Assembly: GCF_003044185.1 (NCBI RefSeq)
Contig: NZ_PYYB01000001.1
Location: forward strand, 806,001-870,000
Direction of reading: 5' to 3'
Source: Paraconexibacter algicola
GTDB lineage: Bacteria > Actinomycetota > Thermoleophilia > Solirubrobacterales > Solirubrobacteraceae
Length of the DNA: 64,000 bases
Below are positions 23,534 through 33,245 of the stretch, piece by piece (within the stretch, counting starts at the first letter, position 1; each line of letters starts with the position of its first letter). Under the pieces are notes generated by a model. It was given only the letters and a program-made list of their open reading frames with translations. It did no database searches and was not told where the DNA came from. The translations under genes and the position numbers were made by a program.

Positions 23534-24874
23534 ATGCTCGGCGGAGCACGCAGCGGGGGCTGCGACCATCGTGCAGGACGGACGCGCGCGCTCGGCGCGC
23601 TGACCGCGGTGACGGTCGCGCTCGGCGTCGGCCTCGGCGCGGCGACGATCGCCCCGGCGGCCGACGAGCCGACGCAGCAGCCGGCGACGCAGAGCCTCCT
23701 GGGCATCAACGTCTCGCGCGGGCACGTCCAGATGCTGATGCTCGCGCCCGTCGACTCGACGGTCACGTTCTTCGAAGAGATCGACGGCGCCCGCACCGAG
23801 CTCGGCACCTCGACCGCGGTCCCGCCCGCGACCGGCGGCCCCGACGGCGCCGCGCCCGTCCCCGTCGCGATCCCGTGGCGCTGCGACCGCACCACCCGCC
23901 GCTTCCACGCCGTCGCCCGGACGACCGACGGCCGCACGATCGAGGCCAGCAACGAGGCGCTCACCCCGAGCTGCCGCGACCGCGTCGCGATCGTCGCCCC
24001 CAAGCAGGTGCAGCCGGGAAGCGCCGCGACGATCCAGCTGAAGGACCGCTGGCAGCTCGGCGACCTGCCCGTCCGCGTCTGCGTCGGCCGCAAGCCCACC
24101 GGTCGGCGCTGCACGTCGCTGCGCTTCGAGCCCGGTCAGCGGCTGCTGTCGTTCCGCCGCAACGTCGGCGCCGGCATCGGCGACTTCACGATCGACCTGT
24201 ACGTCAGCGGCTTCCGCACCCAGCAGCGGATCGGCGTCGGCCGCGCCGCCACGAAGGCCGCGCGCCAGGGCATGCTGATCACGGGCGACTCGATGATGCA
24301 GGGCATCGACGCGCTGCTCGCCGACCGGCTCGAGAAGGACTACCGGATCATCCGCCAGACGCGGCCCGGCACCGGGATCAGCAAGGACCTCGGGAAGAAG
24401 TGGACGGTGCTCGCCCGCGAGCAGGCCGCTCGCCACAAGCCCGCCGTCACCGTCGTGCTGCTCGGCGGCAACGACGGGTTCCCGATGAAGAACGAGTCGG
24501 GCGTCGAGATCAAGTGCTGCAGCGAGGCGTGGCGGCAGGAGTACCTGCGCCGCCTCGAGGAGATGGCCACCGCCTACGCCCGCAACGGGCGCGGCACCGT
24601 CCTGTGGTCGCTGCTGCCGCCCACCCGCCGCGAGGACCTCACCGCGCCGATCAGCGCCGTCAACGACGCGATCCGCCGCCTCGCCGCCCGCATGCCCGCC
24701 GTCCGCCTCGTGCCGCTGGACAAGGTCTTCGGCCCCGGCTACCGCGACACGATCGACGGCGAGAAGGTCCGTGATCCCGACGGGCTGCACTTCTCGCTCG
24801 CCGGCCAGCGGCTCGCCACCCAGGCGATCCTGTCCGTCCTGCGCACCCCCGCCACCACCCCGACCGGAAGGTGA
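23534..24874 (+). CDS. SGNH/GDSL-type hydrolase-like protein of the O-acetylation operon
   Basis: 446 residues. A membrane anchor or signal (TRALGALTAVTVALGVGLGAATIA, about 16-40) places it outside the membrane. Residues about 60-230 are an all-beta region with several Cys. The C-terminal about 200 residues are SGNH-like (DUF459 style): MLITGDSMMQGID (Ser block, about 248), LLGGNDGFPM (Asn block, about 313) and RDPDGLHFSLAGQ (Asp-His block, about 415). Such proteins load or remove acetyl groups on exported polysaccharides with an MBOAT partner. GGGAGGG precedes the ATG. It overlaps the next gene by 4 bp and heads a four-gene operon. Confidence 0.8.
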   Translation: MLGGARSGGCDHRAGRTRALGALTAVTVALGVGLGAATIAPAADEPTQQPATQSLLGINVSRGHVQMLMLAPVDSTVTFFEEIDGARTELGTSTAVPPATGGPDGAAPVPVAIPWRCDRTTRRFHAVARTTDGRTIEASNEALTPSCRDRVAIVAPKQVQPGSAATIQLKDRWQLGDLPVRVCVGRKPTGRRCTSLRFEPGQRLLSFRRNVGAGIGDFTIDLYVSGFRTQQRIGVGRAATKAARQGMLITGDSMMQGIDALLADRLEKDYRIIRQTRPGTGISKDLGKKWTVLAREQAARHKPAVTVVLLGGNDGFPMKNESGVEIKCCSEAWRQEYLRRLEEMATAYARNGRGTVLWSLLPPTRREDLTAPISAVNDAIRRLAARMPAVRLVPLDKVFGPGYRDTIDGEKVRDPDGLHFSLAGQRLATQAILSVLRTPATTPTGR

Positions 24875-25260
24875 CCCCGATGTCCCACCGTCTGCCCCTC
24901 GGACTGCTCGCCGCCGCCATCGGCTGCCTGTCCCTGGTCCCCGCCTCGGCGTCCGCCGCGACCTGCTCGCTGAGCGCCGACGACAAGTACCACAAGGCCA
25001 ACAACGCCAAGCCGACCTACACCCGCTCGCTGAAGGCGACCGGTGGCGCGTCCTGCGCGACCGCGAAGAAGATGATCGGCGCGTACTACAAGTGCCGCGT
25101 CTCGGGCGGCAAGGGCAAGAAGGGCCGCTGCTCCAAGAAGGTCCTCGGCTACTCGTGCAGCGAGAAGCGCAGCAACGTCATCGCCACGCAGTTCGACGCG
25201 ACCGCCACCTGCCGCAAGGGCAAGGCGCGGATCGTCACCGCGTACACGCAGTTCACCTGA
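24871..25260 (+). CDS. small secreted cysteine-rich protein
   Basis: 129 residues. Signal peptide (LPLGLLAAAIGCLSLVPASASAA), then a compact basic domain with six Cys (ATCSLS, ASCATA, YKCRV, GRCSKK, YSCSEK, ATCRKG) that could form three disulfides. Many Lys suggest binding to an acidic polymer. The GTG at 24871 overlaps the previous stop (GTGA); an ATG at 24880 is an alternative start. Its place inside the O-acetylation operon suggests a role at the exported polysaccharide. No family recognised. Confidence 0.7.
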   Translation: MTPMSHRLPLGLLAAAIGCLSLVPASASAATCSLSADDKYHKANNAKPTYTRSLKATGGASCATAKKMIGAYYKCRVSGGKGKKGRCSKKVLGYSCSEKRSNVIATQFDATATCRKGKARIVTAYTQFT

Positions 25261-25289
25261 GCCCGCGGGCGTAGAGCGGTCCGGCGTCC

Positions 25290-26687
25290 ATGGTCTTCCC
25301 GACGATCACGTTCGCGATCTTCTTCGCGGTCGTGCTCCCGGCGTCCTGGGCGCTGATGCGGCACATGGGGGCGTGGAAGGCGTTCCTGCTCCTGGCGAGC
25401 TACCTCTTCTACGCCACCGCGGACTGGCGCTTCGCGTTCCTGCTCGGCGCCATCACCGTCGGCAACCACGTCTTCGCGAAGGCGATCCACGCGTCCGACG
25501 ACGCGCGGCGGCGGCTGCTGCTCGTGCGCGTCGCGGTCGTGCTGGACCTCGCCGTCCTCGGCGTCTTCAAGTACTACGGGTTCTTCGTCGAGCAGGCGGC
25601 GGGCGCCCTGGACGGGATCGGGCTCGGCGCGCCGTTCCCGGTCCTGGCGGTCGCGCTGCCGATCGGCATCTCGTTCATCACGTTCCACGCGATCAGCTAC
25701 GTCGTGGACGTGCACCGCCGTCAGCTCGAGCCGCCGACGCTCACCGACCTGGCGCTGTACATCAGCTTCTTCCCGCACCTCGTCGCCGGTCCGATCGTCC
25801 GCGCCTCGGAGTTCCTGCCGCAGCTGAAGGAGAAGCGCGACCCGTCGCAGGTCGCGGTCGGCGCCGCGGTCTGCCTGATCGCGCTGGGCCTGTTCAAGAA
25901 GATCGCGGTCGCCGACGTGCTCGCCCGCGAGGTCGTCGACCCCGTCTTCACGGTGCCGGAGGCGTACGCGTCCCCGGACGTGATCCTCGCGCTCTACGCC
26001 TACGCGGTGCAGATCTACTGCGACTTCTCCGGGTACACCGACATGGCGATCGGCATCGCGCTGCTGATGGGCCTGACGTTCCCGCAGAACTTCGACCGGC
26101 CGTTCCGCTCGCGCAGCCTCGCGGAGTTCTGGCGGCGCTGGCACATCACGCTCGGCCGCTTCCTGCGCGACTACGTGTTCATCCCGCTCGGCGGCAGCCG
26201 CAAGGGACCCGCGCGCGCCGCGGTGAACCTGTGGCTGACGATGCTGCTGGCCGGGATCTGGCACGGCCCGACCTGGGGGTTCGTGATCTTCGGCGCCATG
26301 CACGGCACCTGGATGGTCGGCGAGCGGATCGCGGCCGCGAAGACCTCATGGCGGCCGCCCGGCTGGGTCAGCACCGTGGTGATCGTGAGCTTCTTCGCGC
26401 TCTCCGCCGTGCCGTTCCGCTCCCCCGACTTCGACCTCGGCAGCGCCCTGATCGAAGGGATCCTCTCCCCTGGCGCCGCCACGCTGTGGACGCCGACGGC
26501 GGTGCTGCTGACGTTCGGCGTGATCTTCAGCCACCAGCTGCCCGCCGCCCCGCTGCGGGCGATCAAGCTCCGCATCGCCACCCTGCCGGTCCCGGCGCTC
26601 AGCGCCGGTCTCGCGGTCTCGATCCTCGCGGTCGCGGCCACCATCCCGTCCCAGGGCGTCCCGCCCTTCATCTACTTCCAGTTCTAG
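25290..26687 (+). CDS. MBOAT-family O-acyltransferase (AlgI-like)
   Basis: 465 residues with about eleven membrane helices, as in AlgI/PatA/DltB-type acyltransferases. Signatures: ISFITFHAISYVVDVHRR, FPHLVAGPIVRASEFLPQL, YCDFSGYTDMAIGIALLMG, EFWRRWHITLGRFLRDYVFIPLGGSRKG and the catalytic His in GIWHGPTWGFVIFGAMHG (about residue 325). It moves acyl groups across the membrane to an exported glycan or lipid. It has SGNH partners on both sides, the usual arrangement in alginate, peptidoglycan or exopolysaccharide O-acetylation systems. No polymer synthase is near, so the acceptor is unknown. Confidence 0.92.
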   Translation: MVFPTITFAIFFAVVLPASWALMRHMGAWKAFLLLASYLFYATADWRFAFLLGAITVGNHVFAKAIHASDDARRRLLLVRVAVVLDLAVLGVFKYYGFFVEQAAGALDGIGLGAPFPVLAVALPIGISFITFHAISYVVDVHRRQLEPPTLTDLALYISFFPHLVAGPIVRASEFLPQLKEKRDPSQVAVGAAVCLIALGLFKKIAVADVLAREVVDPVFTVPEAYASPDVILALYAYAVQIYCDFSGYTDMAIGIALLMGLTFPQNFDRPFRSRSLAEFWRRWHITLGRFLRDYVFIPLGGSRKGPARAAVNLWLTMLLAGIWHGPTWGFVIFGAMHGTWMVGERIAAAKTSWRPPGWVSTVVIVSFFALSAVPFRSPDFDLGSALIEGILSPGAATLWTPTAVLLTFGVIFSHQLPAAPLRAIKLRIATLPVPALSAGLAVSILAVAATIPSQGVPPFIYFQF

Positions 26688-27746
26688 ATGAGCGCTCCTG
26701 ACACCACCCCGCCCCGGTCGGAGGTCCCCCCGGCCGCCCACGTCCCCACCGCCGACGACCACCTCCGCGGTGGCGCCCGCATGACCGCGAAGGCCGCCAT
26801 CACGATGGTGCTGCTGACGTTCGCGCTGCTCGTCGTCGCCGACGGCGACGGCATCCGCCACCAGGGCGAGCGCATGGACGACGGCACCGAGAAGGACGTC
26901 GTGCTCGCGGTCGGCCGGCCCGCGGGCTGGATCGCCGACCAGCTGCCCGTCGCCCCGGTGGTCGACCAGATGCTCGGCTGGCTGTCCCCCGACGAGGACC
27001 TCGGCAACGACGACGGCACGTTCTCCGCGAGCGGCGGGACGGGCGGCGGCGCGGTGTCGCCGGGCGCCTTCGACCCGGCGGCGCTCGGCCTGCCGGCGGC
27101 CAAGCCGCGCAAGCTCCGCTCGCTGCTGGTGACCGGCGACTCGATGTCCCAGCCGATGGACGGGGAGCTCGCCCGCGCACTCACCCCGATCGGGGTGCGC
27201 ACGAAGCGCGACCCGAAGTTCGGCACCGGCATCTCGAAGACCGACCTCCTGGACTGGGGGGCGTACTCGGGCGTGCAGGCGCGGCGCGACGAGCCGGACG
27301 CGACCGTCGTGCTGCTGGGCGCCAACGAGGGCTTTCCGATGACCACGAAGGCCGGCACGGTCGAGTGCTGCGACCTCGACTGGGCCGCCGAGTACGCGAC
27401 CCGCGTGCGGGCGATGATGGCCACGTACACGCGCGGCGGGGCGGGACGCGTCTACTGGCTGCTGATCCCGAACTCCAACGACGCGGCGCGCAACCGGATC
27501 ATCAGGGTCGTCAACACGACGATCAAGCTCGCGGCGGCTCCGTACGGGGAGCAGGTCCGCGTCGTCGACATCGCCTCCGTGTTCACCCCGGGCGGCCGGT
27601 TCCGCTCGGCGATGGACGTCGACGGGCGCCCGCAGGTCGTCCGCGACCCCGACGGGGCGCACCTCAACGACGTCGGCGGGCGCGTCGCGGCGGACACGGT
27701 CCGCGAGGTGCTCGCGAAGGACTTCGACCTGGGCGGGGCCGCCTGA
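26688..27746 (+). CDS. membrane-anchored SGNH/DUF459-type O-acetyltransferase partner
   Basis: 352 residues. A short cytoplasmic N-terminus precedes one membrane helix (AAITMVLLTFALLVVADGDG, about 32-50), a linker, and an SGNH domain: LLVTGDSMSQPMDGEL (Ser, about 148), LLGANEGFPM (Asn, about 208), RDPDGAHLNDVGGRVAAD (Asp-His, about 325). The ATG abuts the MBOAT stop without any gap, so translation is coupled. It shares its plan with the protein at 23534, and the two may act at different sites or on different acceptors. Known relatives transfer acetyl from the MBOAT to the exported polymer. Confidence 0.85.
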   Translation: MSAPDTTPPRSEVPPAAHVPTADDHLRGGARMTAKAAITMVLLTFALLVVADGDGIRHQGERMDDGTEKDVVLAVGRPAGWIADQLPVAPVVDQMLGWLSPDEDLGNDDGTFSASGGTGGGAVSPGAFDPAALGLPAAKPRKLRSLLVTGDSMSQPMDGELARALTPIGVRTKRDPKFGTGISKTDLLDWGAYSGVQARRDEPDATVVLLGANEGFPMTTKAGTVECCDLDWAAEYATRVRAMMATYTRGGAGRVYWLLIPNSNDAARNRIIRVVNTTIKLAAAPYGEQVRVVDIASVFTPGGRFRSAMDVDGRPQVVRDPDGAHLNDVGGRVAADTVREVLAKDFDLGGAA

Positions 27747-27768
27747 GCGCGGCACCCCCGACGACGAC

Positions 27769-27799
27769 GGGGCCCGCCCGCACCGGGCGGACGGGCCCC
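27769..27799. terminator. bidirectional hairpin terminator
   Basis: GGGGCCCG (27769-27776) pairs with CGGGCCCC (27792-27799); a nested CCCG/CGGG stem lies between. It separates the O-acetylation operon from katG. Confidence 0.7.
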
Positions 27800-27816
27800 G
27801 CGTCACGACCGGCGCG

Positions 27817-30018
<2,202 letters not shown>

Positions 30019-30450
30019 TCAGGGGGTTGTCTCGGAACGGCAGTCGGGGCACAGGCCCCGGAAGACGACCTCGGCCTCGTCGATGACGAAGCCGTGGTCG
30101 TCGGACGCGACCAGGCACGGCGCGTGGCCGACGGCGCACTCGACGTCGGCGATCGCCCCGCAGGATCGACAGACCACGTGGTGGTGGTTGTCACCGACCC
30201 GTGACTCGTAGCGGGCGACCGAGCCCGGAGGCTGGATGCGGCGCACGAGCTGCGCGTCGGTGAGCGCCTGCAGCACGTCGTAGACGGCCTGCTGGGAGAC
30301 GTCGCGCAGGTCCCGGCGGACGTGGCCGATGATCGAGGCCGTGTCCGCGTGCGGGTGGTCGTGCACCACGCCGAGGACCGCGATCCGGGGTCGCGTCACG
30401 CGCAGGGAGGCCCCGCGGAGAAGCTGCTCGAGATCGGCGGTCGCCGGCAC
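30019..30450 (-). CDS. furA: Fur-family redox/metal repressor
   Basis: 143 residues. Winged-helix DNA-binding half (LRVTRPRIAVLGVVHDHPHADTASIIGHVRRDLRDVSQQAVYDVLQALTD), then the dimerisation half with the metal ligands NHHHVVCRSCGAIADVEC (about 85-100) and CPDC near the C-terminus (structural zinc). The GTG at 30450 is chosen because it lies 7 nt after a CATACT -10 box with a -35 TGGACT at 17 bp; the longer frame starts inside the promoter. In mycobacteria furA also gives a leaderless mRNA and represses furA-katG, with relief by peroxide. The katG neighbour supports the same role here. Confidence 0.92.
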   Translation of the reverse strand: MPATADLEQLLRGASLRVTRPRIAVLGVVHDHPHADTASIIGHVRRDLRDVSQQAVYDVLQALTDAQLVRRIQPPGSVARYESRVGDNHHHVVCRSCGAIADVECAVGHAPCLVASDDHGFVIDEAEVVFRGLCPDCRSETTP

Positions 30451-30457
30451 TCCGACG

Positions 30458-30487
30458 AGTATGCCACTCATTCTGGAACAAGTCCAG
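30458..30487 (-). promoter_or_regulatory. leaderless furA-katG promoter with candidate FurA operator
   Basis: Minus strand -35 TGGACT (30481-30486), 17-bp spacer, -10 CATACT (30458-30463). A perfect inverted repeat CTGGA-N5-TCCAG (30473-30487) covers the -35 box, where FurA would block polymerase. Confidence 0.65.
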
Positions 30488-30523
30488 TTTACGGCGGTGG
30501 AGGCGCGCCAGCCCGGCGCGGGA

Positions 30524-30550
30524 TTCACACGACGGTCACAGGACCGTCAC
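30524..30550 (+). promoter_or_regulatory. PHO box: three direct repeats at 11-bp spacing
   Basis: TTCAC (30524), GTCAC (30535) and GTCAC (30546) recur at exactly 11 bp, each followed by A or C. This is the arrangement of actinobacterial PhoP boxes. It lies about 60-80 bp before the PhoX-type phosphatase start, with TACCAA (30574-30579) as a possible -10. Confidence 0.6.
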
Positions 30551-30606
30551 CCATGTGCGACACGGTGCGCAGGTACCAACCCCACCCCACGGAGTCCGCA
30601 CACACC

Positions 30607-32013
30607 ATGGCACCCGTTCCCCCCACCGCCGTCGAGCCGGACGAGCCCACCGGCCTCTCCCGCCGCGAGATGCTCTCGCGCAGCGCCCAGGGCGGCCTCG
30701 GCCTCGCCCTCTCCGGCAGCCTCGGCCTGCTCTTCGGCGGCCCCGCCGCCGCCCACGGCCGCCCCGCCGGCTACGGCCCGCTGATCCCCGACCCCGCCGG
30801 GATCCTCTCGCTCCCGCAGGGCTTCCACTACTCGGTCATCGCCGAGTCCGGCGTCACCCGCCTGGAGACCGGCGAGCCCACCCCCGCCGACCCGGACGGC
30901 AGCGCCGCGTTCCCGCTGCGCCGCGGCGGCACCGCGCTGATCGTCAACCACGAGATCTCCGGCAGCGACGCGCCGACCGTCCCCACCGTCCCCGACCACA
31001 CGTTCAACCCGGCCGCCGGCGGCGGCACCACGACGATCGAGGTCGACGCGCGCGGTCGCCGCGTCCGCGAGTACGTGTCGCTCGCGGGCACCGTCAACAA
31101 CTGCGCCGGCGGTCGCTCGCCGTGGGGCACCTGGCTGACCTGCGAGGAGACGGAGGCGACCGTCGCCGGCGTCCAGCACGGCTGGGTCTTCGAGGTCGAC
31201 CCGTACGACCAGCGCGCCAACCGCGCCCCGAAGCCGATCAAGGCGCTCGGCCGGTTCTCCCACGAGTCGGTCGCCGTCGACCCGCTGCGCGGCGTCATCT
31301 ACGAGACCGAGGACGCCGGGACCCCCAACGGCCTGTTCTACCGCTGGACCCCGCCGCGCGGCCTGCGCCGGCTCGGCCGCGGCGTCCTGCGCACGCTGCC
31401 CGACGATGCGGGCACGCTCGAGGCGCTGCGGGCCCTGCGCCCGGACGGGACCTTCGTGCCGGACCTCTCCCCCGCCCGCGAGGTCGGGACGCGGTACCGC
31501 ACCCGCTGGGTCACCGTCCCCGACCGGTTCGCGGCGACCACCCCCACGCGCAAGCAGGCCTACGCCGAGGAGCCGACCCGCTCGCGCAAGCTCGAGGGCA
31601 TGTGGTGGGGCGACGGCGGCTGCTACTTCGTCTGCTCGTTCGCCCGCACCGCCGACGGCAGCGCCGGGGTCCACGACGGGCAGGTCTGGTTCCTCGACCC
31701 GCGCGCGCAGACGATCGAGCTGAAGATCCACTTCGAGTACACGCCCGACCAGGACGGCGACGCGGACGGGCCCGACAACATCACCGTCAGCCCGTACGGC
31801 GGGCTGGTCATCGCCGAGGACGGGGAGGGCGCCAGCCACCTCGTCGGCTCGACCGCCTCCGGGGAGACGTTCTTCCTCGCGCGCAACGAGCTGGCGGGCG
31901 AGTCGGAGTTCACCGGCTCGACGTTCTCGGCCGACCGCCGCACCCTGTTCGCCAACGTGCAGTCCCCCGGGCACGTGTTCGCGATCACCGGGCCGTTCCG
32001 CCGCCAGCGGTAG
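30607..32013 (+). CDS. PhoX-type phosphatase (DUF839), Tat-exported
   Basis: 468 residues. A Tat signal (LSRREMLSRSAQGGLGLALSGSLGLLFGGP, about 16-50) implies export folded with its metal cofactor. The body is the PhoX/DUF839 beta-propeller: NHEISGSDAP, NNCAGGRSPWGTWLTCEETEA, GRFSHESVAVDP, YETEDAGTPNGLFYRW, LEGMWWGDGGCYFVCSFA, DGPDNITVSPYGGLVIAEDGEG. PhoX enzymes use Ca and Fe to release phosphate from organic esters outside the membrane. The upstream three-repeat PHO box fits induction by phosphate starvation. ACGGAG precedes the ATG. A perfect 13-bp terminator follows. Confidence 0.88.
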   Translation: MAPVPPTAVEPDEPTGLSRREMLSRSAQGGLGLALSGSLGLLFGGPAAAHGRPAGYGPLIPDPAGILSLPQGFHYSVIAESGVTRLETGEPTPADPDGSAAFPLRRGGTALIVNHEISGSDAPTVPTVPDHTFNPAAGGGTTTIEVDARGRRVREYVSLAGTVNNCAGGRSPWGTWLTCEETEATVAGVQHGWVFEVDPYDQRANRAPKPIKALGRFSHESVAVDPLRGVIYETEDAGTPNGLFYRWTPPRGLRRLGRGVLRTLPDDAGTLEALRALRPDGTFVPDLSPAREVGTRYRTRWVTVPDRFAATTPTRKQAYAEEPTRSRKLEGMWWGDGGCYFVCSFARTADGSAGVHDGQVWFLDPRAQTIELKIHFEYTPDQDGDADGPDNITVSPYGGLVIAEDGEGASHLVGSTASGETFFLARNELAGESEFTGSTFSADRRTLFANVQSPGHVFAITGPFRRQR

Positions 32014-32022
32014 GCCCCCGGC

Positions 32023-32051
32023 CCGTCCGGTGCGCGCCGCGCACCGGACGG
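32023..32051. terminator. bidirectional hairpin terminator
   Basis: CCGTCCGGTGCGC (32023-32035) and GCGCACCGGACGG (32039-32051) form a perfect 13-bp stem with a 3-nt loop between convergent genes. Confidence 0.75.
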
Positions 32052-32058
32052 CCGACGG

Positions 32059-33213
32059 TCAGCCCGCGGCCGGGCCGCAGGTCGCGAACGTGCGGGTCGT
32101 GCGCAGCAGCCGGCCGTCCGCGGTCCGCCCGCGGACGCGGACCACGGCGACCCCGGGCGGCCGGCCGCGCAGGTCGACGCGCACGCGCGCGGGCGCCCGG
32201 CCGGTGGCCGCGACGCGCACCCCGTCGATCGTCGCCACGACGCCACGGACCGGCGTGCGCCGCGAGCCGAGCGTCACCGTCAGCACGCGGCGCGAGGCGC
32301 AGGTCGCCCGGACCGGGGCCGCCGGGGCGCTGCCGACGCTCCAGGCGCGCGTCGCCGGGGACGGGTCCGGACGGCCGAACCCGTCGACGGCGCGGACCGC
32401 GAAGACGTGGTCCCCGACGCCCACCCCGGTGAGCGTGAGCCCGGAGGCGGCGCAGGCGCTGAAGGCCCCGCCGTCGACCGCGCACTCGAACCACGGCGCC
32501 GGATCGTCGGGGGACGAGTAGGAGAACCGGGCGGTCGGATCGGTCAGCCGGCCGAAGGGCCCCGCGTCGATGCGGGTGTCGGGCGGCGTGGCGTCCGAGC
32601 TCCAGGTCACGACGGCGGGCGTCGGGTCGGGGTTGCCCGCCACGTCGAACGCGCGCACGAGGACCTGGTGGGCCCCGTCGGCGAGCCCGCTCAGCGCGAG
32701 CTCCGCCCCGCACGGGTTCAGCGGCCCGCCGTCCACCGCGCAGCGGTACCCGGCGACGGGCTCGTCGGCGGAGAACGTCAGTCGCGCCTCGCCGCTCGGG
32801 CTGCGCGCGGGCGGCGCGGTGACGATCGTCGTCTGCGGCGCGGTGACGTCGAGCACGAGCGAGACCGTCGCGGGGGTCGGGTCGACGGTGACGCCGTCCG
32901 AGGCGATCGCGGCGATCCGGAGCTCGAAGGGACCGTCGGACAGCCCGAACGCTCCCGCGGAGATCGGGGAGTCGCAGCCGAGGTCGCCGGACCCGACGAC
33001 GGTGCAGACGAACCCGCCGCCGCCGTCGCCGACGGCGCGGAAGACGATCGGGGTCGACGCGTTCACCCGGGTGCCGGACGCGGGCGAGTCGATCACGGTG
33101 TCCGGTGGGTCGACGAGGGCCTGCGCGAGCGCGCCCGGGGCGGCGACGAGCCAGGCGAGCGCGGCGATCAGCGCCACGAGGACGCGGCGGCGGGCGGGAC
33201 GGTGCTGCGGCAT
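32059..33213 (-). CDS. secreted multi-Ig-domain protein
   Basis: 384 residues: signal peptide (VLVALIAALAWLVAAPGALAQA), then four beta-sandwich repeats of about 80-90 residues starting at about 35, 125, 210 and 290. Each carries the pattern DTxIDxxP ... FxFSADEPxxxYxCAVDGGxxxxC ... LxxGxHxxxVRAxDxxGNxDPTPA, the Ig-like module common in Thermoleophilia surface proteins; paired Cys in each may be disulfide bonded. The last about 65 residues are Arg/Thr rich. It probably acts as an adhesion or wall-surface protein. GAAGGAG precedes the ATG at 33213, 32 bp behind the CotH-like gene on the same strand. Confidence 0.8.
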   Translation of the reverse strand: MPQHRPARRRVLVALIAALAWLVAAPGALAQALVDPPDTVIDSPASGTRVNASTPIVFRAVGDGGGGFVCTVVGSGDLGCDSPISAGAFGLSDGPFELRIAAIASDGVTVDPTPATVSLVLDVTAPQTTIVTAPPARSPSGEARLTFSADEPVAGYRCAVDGGPLNPCGAELALSGLADGAHQVLVRAFDVAGNPDPTPAVVTWSSDATPPDTRIDAGPFGRLTDPTARFSYSSPDDPAPWFECAVDGGAFSACAASGLTLTGVGVGDHVFAVRAVDGFGRPDPSPATRAWSVGSAPAAPVRATCASRRVLTVTLGSRRTPVRGVVATIDGVRVAATGRAPARVRVDLRGRPPGVAVVRVRGRTADGRLLRTTRTFATCGPAAG

Positions 33214-33245
33214 GACGACGGCTCCTTCTCGGGGACGGCGCGGGG

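Noticed and set aside
25290-27746. Alginate biosynthesis cluster
   Set aside because: Only the acetylation genes are present; there is no polymerase, epimerase or export gene.
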